Assembly (NCBI GenBank): GCA_025059945.1
Contig: JANXDC010000009.1
Span: 1 to 64,000 of the forward strand
Origin: Bacteroidota bacterium
GTDB lineage: Bacteria; Bacteroidota; Rhodothermia; JANXDC01
Direction of reading: 5' to 3'
DNA length: 64,000 bases
In this document: one piece after another, positions 1 through 7,074 of the stretch
Numbering within the stretch: the first letter of the stretch is position 1
How the letters are laid out: every line of letters starts with the position of its first letter
Made by a program: the position numbers and the translations under genes
The notes under the pieces: generated by a model
Told to the model about the DNA's origin: nothing
Database searches by the model: none
The model's input: the letters and a program-made list of their open reading frames with translations, nothing else

Positions 1-1322
1 GCGTACAGGTGGCTGCGGGGCATGCCGATGGCCTCGGCCGTGCGCAGGACGTTCCAGCCGTGCCGCGCCAGCTCGCGCTCCAGAAAATAGCGCTCCGCGC
101 GGGCGCGAAACTCCGCCCAGGTGCGCGCCTCCTCCCAAGGCAACGCAGAGCCCGAATCCGCACCCGATACGTGCCGGCGCACGTCGTCGGCCGTGATCTC
201 CGGGCCCGTCGCCAGGATAGCGAGCCGCTCCACCGCGTTGTAGAGCTCGCGCACGTTGCCCGGCCAGGGCAGGGCCTGTAGCGCGCGCAGGGCGGCTTGG
301 CTAAAGCGCTTGGGCGGAAAGCCGTTTTCCGCGCAGACGCGCTCCAGCCTGGCCTGGGCCAGCAGGGGCACGTCCTCGGGCCGCTCCCGCAACGGCGGCA
401 GCCGCAGCGTGATCACGGCCAGCCTGTGGTAGAGGTCCTCCCGAAAGGCGCCCGCGCGCACAAGCGCGGCCAGGTCTTTGTTCGTGGCGGCCAGGATCCG
501 CACGTCCACGGGAATCGGCCTTCGGCCGCCGATGCGCTGCACGTGCCGCTCTTCGAGCGCGCGCAGGACCTTGGCCTGGGCCTGCAGGGGCATGTCGCCG
601 ATCTCATCCAGGAAAAGGGTTCCGGAGCTGGCCAGCTCAAACAGCCCGGGCCGGTCCTTGATGGCGCCCGTAAAGGCGCCTTTTTCGTGCCCGAATAGCT
701 CCGCCTCCAATAGCTCAGCCGGTATGGCCGCGCAGTTTAGCGCCACAAAGGGCCCCTCCCCACGCCGGGACCGGGCATGGATCCAGCGGGCCACGAGCTC
801 TTTGCCCGTTCCGGATTCGCCCAGGATGAGCACGCGCGCCTCCGTTGGGGCTACGCGTTCGAGGATCGCGCGCACCTCCTCGATGGCCGGGCTTTGGCCC
901 AAGATGGGATCCAGACGCTCCAGGCGCCGGCGCAGGGCCCGGTTTTCCGCCTCAAGCCGGGCGCTACGCAGCGCGTTGCGCAGCGTAACGAGCAGCCGGT
1001 TCAGATCCGGGGGCTTTTCCAGAAAATCAAAGGCCCCGCGCCGGATGGCCTCCACGGCAAGCTCGATCGTGCCGTGCCCCGTAAGCAGGACCACGGGTAG
1101 CTCCGGCCGCCCCTGGCGTAGCGCCTCCAGGACCTCCAGACCGTCGCGGCCCGGCATCTTGACGTCCAGGAGCACAAGATCCACCTCCGATCGCAGGGCC
1201 TGCTCTAGGGCCTCCTCGGCGCTAGCGGCCTCCTCGACCCGGTAGCCTTCGTGCTCCAGGATCTCCCGCAGGGCGTTGCGGATGGCCCGCTCATCGTCTA
1301 CGACCAGGATGCGGTGTGGCAT
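1..1322 (-). CDS. Sigma-54-dependent response regulator (NtrC family), 3' end cut by window edge
   Basis: This gene encodes a two-component regulator that activates sigma-54 RNA polymerase after phosphorylation. The receiver domain (about residues 1-115) has the acidic pair D9/D10 and phospho-acceptor D53 in LLDVKMPG. The AAA+ domain follows, with Walker A GESGTGKE and the sigma-54 contact loop GAFTGA in the stretch ELFGHEKGAFTGA. The C-terminal Fis-type helix-turn-helix is entered (WNVLRTAEAIGMPRSHLY) and the frame leaves the window, so perhaps 20-40 residues are missing. The start ATG at 1322 gives MPHRILVVDD, a normal receiver start. A Bacteroidota-type promoter lies just upstream. A partner histidine kinase is not visible and may lie beyond the left edge. 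The targets cannot be told from the sequence. Confidence 0.95.
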   Translation of the reverse strand, partial: MPHRILVVDDERAIRNALREILEHEGYRVEEAASAEEALEQALRSEVDLVLLDVKMPGRDGLEVLEALRQGRPELPVVLLTGHGTIELAVEAIRRGAFDFLEKPPDLNRLLVTLRNALRSARLEAENRALRRRLERLDPILGQSPAIEEVRAILERVAPTEARVLILGESGTGKELVARWIHARSRRGEGPFVALNCAAIPAELLEAELFGHEKGAFTGAIKDRPGLFELASSGTLFLDEIGDMPLQAQAKVLRALEERHVQRIGGRRPIPVDVRILAATNKDLAALVRAGAFREDLYHRLAVITLRLPPLRERPEDVPLLAQARLERVCAENGFPPKRFSQAALRALQALPWPGNVRELYNAVERLAILATGPEITADDVRRHVSGADSGSALPWEEARTWAEFRARAERYFLERELARHGWNVLRTAEAIGMPRSHLY

Positions 1323-1344
1323 CGGGTTAAGGCCGGCTTTGGCG

Positions 1345-1377
1345 CAAATATAACGGCTCCGCCTCCGGCCCCCCAAA
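1345..1377 (-). promoter_or_regulatory. Bacteroidota-type promoter for the response regulator
   Basis: On the minus strand TTTG (1374-1377) is followed after 21 bases by TATATTTG (1345-1352), an exact match to TAnnTTTG. The start codon lies 22 bases downstream, implying a short leader. The consensus is established for the Bacteroidota primary sigma factor; use here is inferred. Confidence 0.6.
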
Positions 1378-1425
1378 CGGATCCGGCCTTGATCGGGGGC
1401 CGGAGCGGATGCGACCTTCGGGCCG

Positions 1426-2106
1426 ATGGCGGAGGCGATCCTCTGGGCAAGGGAGCTGCGCAAATCCTACCCCTGGGGCCGGGGCCGGCTTGAGGTCCTG
1501 CGCGGGGTGGACTTGGAGCTCAGGCCGGCCGAATTCGTGGCCCTGCTGGGCGCCTCGGGTTCAGGCAAGAGCACGCTGTTGCACCTGCTTGCCGGCCTCG
1601 ATGCGCCGGATTCGGGGCAGGTGCTCCTGGACGGACAGGACCTGTTCGCGCTCGACGGGCCCGGCCGGGCCCGGGTGCGGGGCGAGCGCATCGGGTTTGT
1701 GTTTCAGTTTCCGCACCTGCTGGGTGAGCTTTCGGCCCTAGAGAACGTGGCCCTGCCGCTTTGGATGGCCGGCTGGGGCCGCGCCGAGGCCCTCCGGCAG
1801 GCCCGGGCGCTTCTGGGGCGGGTGGGGCTTGCCGATAGGCTCGCGCACCGGCCCTCGGAGCTCTCCGGGGGCGAACAGCAGCGCGTGGCCATAGCGCGCG
1901 CGCTCATCCGGCGTCCGGCCCTGCTCCTGGCCGATGAGCCCACCGGCAACCTGGACGTGCAGACGGCGCGTGAGGTCCTGGCGCTGCTGGATGAGCTACG
2001 CCGCGAGTTCGGAACGGCCCTGCTTTTGGCCACGCACGATCCGGAGGTGGCCGCGCGGGCCCTTAAGCGGCTGCGCTTGCATGAAGGCCGGCTTGCTCCA
2101 GAATAG
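1426..2106 (+). CDS. ABC transporter ATP-binding protein, LolD/MacB type
   Basis: The protein is the ATPase subunit of an ABC transporter of the LolD/MacB/FtsE group, which drives lipoprotein release or envelope efflux. Visible motifs are Walker A GASGSGKST (residues 42-50), Q-loop VFQFPHLLGELS, signature LSGGEQQRVAIARAL, Walker B LLLADEPTGNLD and the H-loop in LLATHDPEVA. At 226 residues it is a stand-alone ATPase. The PTGNLD and QFPHLL segments are typical of LolD-like proteins. The permease partner is not adjacent, so LolD versus another MacB-like ATPase cannot be decided. The start has no clear ribosome-binding site. The last 44 bases overlap the 3' end of the convergent epimerase gene. 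Confidence 0.88.
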   Translation: MAEAILWARELRKSYPWGRGRLEVLRGVDLELRPAEFVALLGASGSGKSTLLHLLAGLDAPDSGQVLLDGQDLFALDGPGRARVRGERIGFVFQFPHLLGELSALENVALPLWMAGWGRAEALRQARALLGRVGLADRLAHRPSELSGGEQQRVAIARALIRRPALLLADEPTGNLDVQTAREVLALLDELRREFGTALLLATHDPEVAARALKRLRLHEGRLAPE

Positions 2107-3016
2107 CCATCAGGGCCGTCTCCGGATCCGGATAGCGCCACCGAAAGCCGAGCTCGGCAAGCCGCTGCGGCAGCACCGGCGCCCCTCCGAGGAGCAGCTC
2201 CTGAGCCCGCTCCCGGCCCAGGGCGAGCTCTAAGAGCCACGTGGGCACGCGCCAGAGGTCGGGACGGCCAAGCAAGCGGGCGAGCAGGCGCGAAAGCTCG
2301 GCCTGCGTTAGCGTCTGCGGGGCCACGACGTTATACGGCCCCTCTAGATCGGGCCGTTCTAGGGCAAACAACAGGGCCCGTACGGCGTCCTCCCGGTGGA
2401 TCCACGCTATGGGCTGCCGTCCGCTTCCCAAGCGCCCCCCCAAGCCCAGGCGGTACAGGGGCAACAGCCGGGCCAGCATCCCGCCTCCGGCCCCGAAGAC
2501 GACGCCGATTCGGGCCAGGACCAGGCGCACGCCCCGGCTCCGGACGGGCTCGGCTGCGGCCTCCCAGGCCTGGGCGAGCTCGGCCAAAAAGCCCTCGCCC
2601 GGCCCAGAGGCCTCCGTTACGGGCTCCGGTCGGCTGCCGTAGTAGCCCGTAGCCGAGGCGTTAAGCAGCAGGGCCGGGGGCTCGGGGCTATCGCAGATGG
2701 CGCGCACGAGCGCCTCGGTCGATCGAACCCGGCTTTCCCAAAGCTCGGCTTTGCGCGCGCGCGTCCAGCGGCCCGAGGCGATGGAGGCGCCCGAAAGGTT
2801 GATGACGGCCCGGCATCCGGATACGGCCTGGACCCACGGACCGAGGCTGCGGCCGTCCCAGCTTACAAGCTCCAGGCCCGCCAGATCGGCCCATTCCGGT
2901 GGCGCGGCCTCCGGCCTCCGGGTGAGCACGAGCAGGCGCCGATCCGAAGCGGCCAGGGCCCGCACAAGGGGACGGCCGATAAAGCCCGTAACACCGGCTA
3001 GGAGGATGCGCTCCAC
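2063..3016 (-). CDS. TIGR01777 family SDR/epimerase-like protein (YfcH type)
   Basis: The protein is an extended short-chain dehydrogenase of the TIGR01777/YfcH group; these bind NAD(P) and have no settled substrate. The N-terminal Rossmann motif is GVTGFIG, followed by NLSGASI, the ATGYYGS active-site region, RIGVVFG and the typical C-terminal half (WIHREDAVRALLFAL, then a DUF1731-like tail ending in a WRYPD-type segment). I chose the GTG at 3016 because a GGAGG sits 8 bases upstream; an in-frame GTG at 3025 overlaps that site. The protein is then 317 residues, normal for the family. It overlaps the 3' end of the convergent ABC gene. Confidence 0.88.
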   Translation of the reverse strand: MERILLAGVTGFIGRPLVRALAASDRRLLVLTRRPEAAPPEWADLAGLELVSWDGRSLGPWVQAVSGCRAVINLSGASIASGRWTRARKAELWESRVRSTEALVRAICDSPEPPALLLNASATGYYGSRPEPVTEASGPGEGFLAELAQAWEAAAEPVRSRGVRLVLARIGVVFGAGGGMLARLLPLYRLGLGGRLGSGRQPIAWIHREDAVRALLFALERPDLEGPYNVVAPQTLTQAELSRLLARLLGRPDLWRVPTWLLELALGRERAQELLLGGAPVLPQRLAELGFRWRYPDPETALMAILEQAGLHASAAA

Positions 3017-3084
3017 AGACAGCACCTCCGGTTTTCGCCTCCGTCAAACGAGCTAAGGCGACAGAAGGTTCTCGGAAAGCCGCT

Positions 3085-3831
3085 ATGGAGGGCCATCGGA
3101 TTTACGTGGGCACTTCGGGCTGGAGCGTGCTATCGGGACCGGAACGGCGCGCGCTTGGCGGCCCTGGTCCGCTGCTTGCCCGCTACGGGCGGGTCTTTCC
3201 GGCTGTGGAGGTGAACACGACCTTTTACCGCTCCCACCGGCCCGGCACGTATGCGCGCTGGGCGGAGCTTGTGCCCGAGGGTTTTCGGTTTGCCGTCAAG
3301 ATGCCGCGCTGGATTACGCACTTGGGCCGGCTTCGCAGGCTTGACGGGCTTGAGCCGTTTTTAACGGAGGTGCGGCATCTGGGCCCTAAACTTGGCCCGG
3401 TGCTCGTGCAGTTGCCGCCCAGCCTGCGCTATGATCCGGAGCCGGTGGAGGCGTTTTTCGCCGCGCTTCGCGGCCTCTACGACGGCCCCTGCGCTTGCGA
3501 GGGCCGTCACGGAAGCTGGTTTTCCGAGGAGGCCGGGGCTATGCTAGGACGCTGGCGGATCGCCCGCGTCGTGGCCGATCCGGCCCCGATTCCGGCCGAG
3601 CCCGAGCCCGGAGGGTGCGGAGAGCTCGTGTACGTGCGCCTGCACGGCCGGCCTCGGATGTACTACTCGGCCTACGCTCCAGCGGAGCTGGAGGCCTGGA
3701 TCGGACGGCTTCTTCGGTGGGCGAAGCAGGGACCGGTGTGGTGCTTTTTCAACAACACGGCCTCTCAAGAGGGCCTGGAGAACGCGCGCTACACCTGGGA
3801 GCGGCTTCAGGCGGAGTGCGGCTCGCCTTAG
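3085..3831 (+). CDS. DUF72 (YecE-like) protein
   Basis: This is a DUF72 protein, a TIM-barrel-like family of unknown biochemical function. Characteristic pieces are the start IYVGTSGWSV, the EVNTTFYRSHRPGTYARWAE segment, the FAVKMPRWITH segment, LVQLPPSLRY, VYVRLHGRPRMYY and the C-terminal WCFFNNTASQ (equivalent to the family's YFNND motif). At 248 residues it has normal length. It stands alone on this strand, and its stop codon overlaps by four bases that of the convergent GWxTD gene. No role can be inferred from the neighbours. Confidence 0.9.
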   Translation: MEGHRIYVGTSGWSVLSGPERRALGGPGPLLARYGRVFPAVEVNTTFYRSHRPGTYARWAELVPEGFRFAVKMPRWITHLGRLRRLDGLEPFLTEVRHLGPKLGPVLVQLPPSLRYDPEPVEAFFAALRGLYDGPCACEGRHGSWFSEEAGAMLGRWRIARVVADPAPIPAEPEPGGCGELVYVRLHGRPRMYYSAYAPAELEAWIGRLLRWAKQGPVWCFFNNTASQEGLENARYTWERLQAECGSP

Positions 3832-5687
3832 GTGGGCTCGATCACGAGCAATTTGAGCTCGCGCTCGGTGCGCTGACCGGATTCCAGGTCCGTGATCTGC
3901 AGCCGTATGGTCACCTCTCCGGGGGTCCAGTTGCGGGTCTCCAGCAGCAGGTATTCGCGCAACGTGCTGCCGCTTGTTATGTGCGTGGTAGCACCGCTTG
4001 TGCGCTCCAGCCGAAACTCCGTTCCCAGCGGTCCGGTCGGGACCCGACGCAGCACCTCGTAGGTCGTGCGCACCCGGGCCTGGCCTGCGGCGTTGGGCTT
4101 AAGATGGTAGACCTCGTAATACAAGGCCAGGGGCGCGCCCGGCAGGCAGGAGCTATAGGGATAGGGTCGGGTGGCGCCGGCGGGCACCGGGCGCGCGCTG
4201 AGTGCGGCCTCTTGCAGGACTTCCAGGAGCATAAGATCGCTCATCTCCAGCCGGGCCGGATTGGGGTTCAGGGCCCGAAGCGAATCCAGGCGCTGCACGT
4301 AGGTTTTGAGCAGGGGGATGGAGTCCAGGTTAGGCACCCGGCTCCGGGAGGGAAGCAGGTATTGGTCCAGTTCGAAGGCCAGATGGTAGAGGCCCGTATC
4401 CCCCCGTATCGTGTAGGTGCGGGGCTCCAGCACGGCCTCGCGCTGGCGGGCGGCCTGGGGGGCGAGCCGATGCCGGAAGTAATGCCGCACCCGGGGCTGA
4501 TAGGCCGAATCGGTCTGTACGATGGAGCCCACAAGCAGGTATTCGGCCTGCTCCAGCGGCATGCGGGCGCGCTCCAGGCGGCGCCTCATCGCGCGGGAGG
4601 GCTCAAAGCTCCGGGCCGGCCCGGACCAGTAGAGCTCTGTGCGCGTGGTGCCGTCCGGATCGAGAAAGCGCGCCCAGCGCAGCTCGATCTGAAGCGCCTC
4701 GTAGGGATCGAGCACGTTCGTATAGGGCGGGGCCTGCAGCTGCTCGCGCCGCTCAAGCAGGTAGGCCTCCTCGTTCTGGACTTGCAGGAGCATCCGCTGC
4801 CCGAAGGCCGTAGGCGGAAGCTCGGGCCGCTGCGGGACCTGGCTTTCGAGCGTGGCCACGTAGTTGGCCACCTCATCGTAGAGCGCGCCGTAGTCGATGT
4901 GATACAGGGCAAGCTGGCGGTAGATCTCCTCCAGGGTGCGGAGCAGGGCCTCGGCCCGGCGCGGGCTATTTCGCAGGGGGCGCGGGATGAGCTCTTCGGA
5001 GGAGCCGATCCGGAAGCCCTCTCCGGGCCGGCGGATGAAGAGATAGTGCAGGTTGCGGTCGACCTGGGAGTAGACCCAGAATTCGTTTTCCGGGAACTCC
5101 AGGGGGCTCAGCGTGGGCTCTCGATCCAAGACCAAGCGCCGGTAGCGGGGGTCATCTAAGCGCACGCGCGTTTGCCGGGCCGGGGGGCCGTAGCGGATGT
5201 AGATCCGGCCGCGATCATCGAGCCGGTCCTCGTAGGTGTAGTGCCGGTGGGCGTAGGCCCAGCGCTCCAGGTGCTCTTCGATGCGCTCGTTGCGTGCGGT
5301 GGCGGGCCGGGCGTCCTGCGACCGCCACCAGGCCAGAAGGTCTGCGGCCACAGGGGGGCGATCCAGGCGCCGGGTGAGCTCCGGGGGCAGGATTTGGCGC
5401 AGGCCCTCCAGGTGGGGTTCGAGCACGGCGCGTTCGGCGGCCGAGAGCGTATCGTCGAGCAAGGCGAGCAGGGCCAGGTAGAGCCGGCTCGTCTCCTCGT
5501 AGCGGGCGCGCTCGGTTTTTCCGAAGACCTCCCGGATGCGTTGATCGGCGTAGCGGATCCACTCCAGCCGGTTCGGGGCCTCGGATAAGGTTTCAGAGCC
5601 GGTCTGCGAAGTCGCCCCTTGAGCCTGCGCGGCAGCGCTGGCGAACATCCCCATCAAGCCCAGCAGGCCGACGCCCAAGGCGAACAT
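3828..5687 (-). CDS. GWxTD-domain secreted protein
   Basis: The protein carries a GWxTD domain, a family largely confined to Bacteroidota and relatives and of unknown function. A signal peptide is present (hydrophobic core LGVGLLGLMGMF ending in AAAQAQG). The diagnostic region is near residues 105-170: WWRSQDARPATARNERIEEH followed by RWAYAHRHYTY and DDRGRIYIRYGPP. The rest is a beta-rich C-terminal half of about 350 residues. I prefer the ATG at 5687 to the upstream in-frame GTG at 5693 because of the AAAAGG spacing. Its place next to susCD may be chance, as a terminator-like hairpin lies between them. Confidence 0.85.
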   Translation of the reverse strand: MFALGVGLLGLMGMFASAAAQAQGATSQTGSETLSEAPNRLEWIRYADQRIREVFGKTERARYEETSRLYLALLALLDDTLSAAERAVLEPHLEGLRQILPPELTRRLDRPPVAADLLAWWRSQDARPATARNERIEEHLERWAYAHRHYTYEDRLDDRGRIYIRYGPPARQTRVRLDDPRYRRLVLDREPTLSPLEFPENEFWVYSQVDRNLHYLFIRRPGEGFRIGSSEELIPRPLRNSPRRAEALLRTLEEIYRQLALYHIDYGALYDEVANYVATLESQVPQRPELPPTAFGQRMLLQVQNEEAYLLERREQLQAPPYTNVLDPYEALQIELRWARFLDPDGTTRTELYWSGPARSFEPSRAMRRRLERARMPLEQAEYLLVGSIVQTDSAYQPRVRHYFRHRLAPQAARQREAVLEPRTYTIRGDTGLYHLAFELDQYLLPSRSRVPNLDSIPLLKTYVQRLDSLRALNPNPARLEMSDLMLLEVLQEAALSARPVPAGATRPYPYSSCLPGAPLALYYEVYHLKPNAAGQARVRTTYEVLRRVPTGPLGTEFRLERTSGATTHITSGSTLREYLLLETRNWTPGEVTIRLQITDLESGQRTERELKLLVIEPT

Positions 5688-5771
5688 GCGCACCGCACCT
5701 TTTCGCAGTACGGAAATATCGTCTCGCCAAGCGCCGTGCGCAAGCGCCGCACGGGCGAGATTAAAACGTAA

Positions 5772-5795
5772 GGGGCCGCCCCGAAGGGCGGCCCC
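5772..5795 (-). terminator. Terminator-like hairpin after susD
   Basis: A perfect ten-base-pair GC stem (GGGGCCGCCC/GGGCGGCCCC) with a four-base loop lies 27 bases past the susD stop. On the minus strand it is followed by TTACGTTTTAA, a poor but T-rich tail. Confidence 0.65.
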
Positions 5796-5822
5796 GGAGG
5801 AATGCGGACAAAATACGGACGC

Positions 5823-7055
5823 CTAACGCCCCATGTTCGGGTTGCTCAGCCGCTCCCGGTCGGTGATCTCCAGGTACTGCCAGGTGCCGGCCGGCAGGTG
5901 CCAGCGGCCGAAGCGGCGCTGGTCTATGAGGCGCTGCCCCTGAACGAAGAGCTCTTTGTCGCGCTCCACGTAGATCACGTCCAGGTTCACGCTCGTCAGG
6001 GGGCTTAGCCCGTAGTTGGCCCGTACCTCGTTGACCAGGCTTAGGGCTGTGGCCGGGCTTCCGCCTAGGCGCAGCTCCAGTTCGGCCAGCATGAGGTTGT
6101 TTTCCTGCCAGGTGATGATGGGCAGCGGGGACTCCCGATCCGGGTACTTGGCCTGCCGGAAGAAGGTCGTGCCCGGAGCTGAGGCGGCGCGCTCAACCGG
6201 GATGCGGGCCGATTCGCGCGGGTCGTCAACAAGATACCGCTGCCAGAAGCGCGTATCGACGACGATCTGCGTTCGGCCCCGGCCGCCGCCGAAGAACCAG
6301 GGGTTGTTGTCCTGCGTCGAATACAGGGCCCGGAAGGGCGCATCGCCCCGGCGCAGGCCCTGCTGGGCGGCCGCGCGGGCTTCGGCGTACTTGCCGTTGT
6401 AGAGGTGGGCGCGCGCAATAAGCGAGTAGATCGTGCGGCGCTGCAGGTCGTTTTGCGCATACCGGAGCGCCTCGTTCCACAGGGCGACGGCCCGGTCATA
6501 AAGTTGGGAGCTGGGCACAAAAGGCCCGCCGCCCTCATCGAAGCCGCCCCCCTCAGTGGGGCCAACGCCGTAGTAGGAGGCCCAGACAAAGCGCACCAGG
6601 CCCCCGTACAGGTGGGCATTGTAGAGAGCCTGGATTCGGATCGCGTCGTTGCGGAACGTGCCGATCCGGTTTACGCGCTCGATCAGGTCCTTGGAGATGT
6701 AGTAAGCGCGCCCCAGGGGCAGCATAGCACCCGTGGTGGAGTTGTTATCCCGCCTTGGGTTGCCCTGGTCGATGTCCAGGTACGTGGGGAAGGTCGCGTT
6801 CGTCACGCGCGTATCGAAAAAGCACTGATCCGAAAGCAGATCCCCCAGCATAGCGGCTTGCCCGTAGGCCTGGCCGAACTGCTGCTGTAGGCCGATGATC
6901 ACATAAGGGATCTGGCTTTCATCGATCAGCTCATCCTGCACCTCGTCGATCGGGGCCTCGACGTCCTGCACAAACTCGCTGCAGCCGGTCCCGAGCCCCC
7001 AGCCCAGCAGGAGGAGCGCGCCCAGCGCAGCACGTCGCAATAGGGTAGCGGTCAT
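5823..7055 (-). CDS. SusD/RagB-like outer-membrane lipoprotein
   Basis: This is the surface lipoprotein partner of the TonB-dependent transporter encoded immediately upstream; SusD-type proteins act as lids that capture substrate. A lipoprotein signal ends in the lipobox GLGTGC (Cys about residue 25). The helical repeat region includes RTIYSLIARAHLYNGKYAEA, and the C-terminal part has the typical LPLIITWQENNLMLAELELRL and KELFVQGQRLIDQRRFGRW segments. At 410 residues it is short for the family (often 450-600). The start at 7055 has a GGAGGAGGG site. The gap to susC is 19 bases, so the two are co-transcribed. No glycoside hydrolase is near, so the substrate is open. Confidence 0.93.
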   Translation of the reverse strand: MTATLLRRAALGALLLLGWGLGTGCSEFVQDVEAPIDEVQDELIDESQIPYVIIGLQQQFGQAYGQAAMLGDLLSDQCFFDTRVTNATFPTYLDIDQGNPRRDNNSTTGAMLPLGRAYYISKDLIERVNRIGTFRNDAIRIQALYNAHLYGGLVRFVWASYYGVGPTEGGGFDEGGGPFVPSSQLYDRAVALWNEALRYAQNDLQRRTIYSLIARAHLYNGKYAEARAAAQQGLRRGDAPFRALYSTQDNNPWFFGGGRGRTQIVVDTRFWQRYLVDDPRESARIPVERAASAPGTTFFRQAKYPDRESPLPIITWQENNLMLAELELRLGGSPATALSLVNEVRANYGLSPLTSVNLDVIYVERDKELFVQGQRLIDQRRFGRWHLPAGTWQYLEITDRERLSNPNMGR

Positions 7056-7074
7056 GGTCAGATCCCTCCTCCGG

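Noticed and set aside
3495-5159. A 554-residue open frame on the plus strand opposite the GWxTD gene
   Set aside because: It is antisense to a gene with clear GWxTD motifs, has no domain, and reflects the high GC content.
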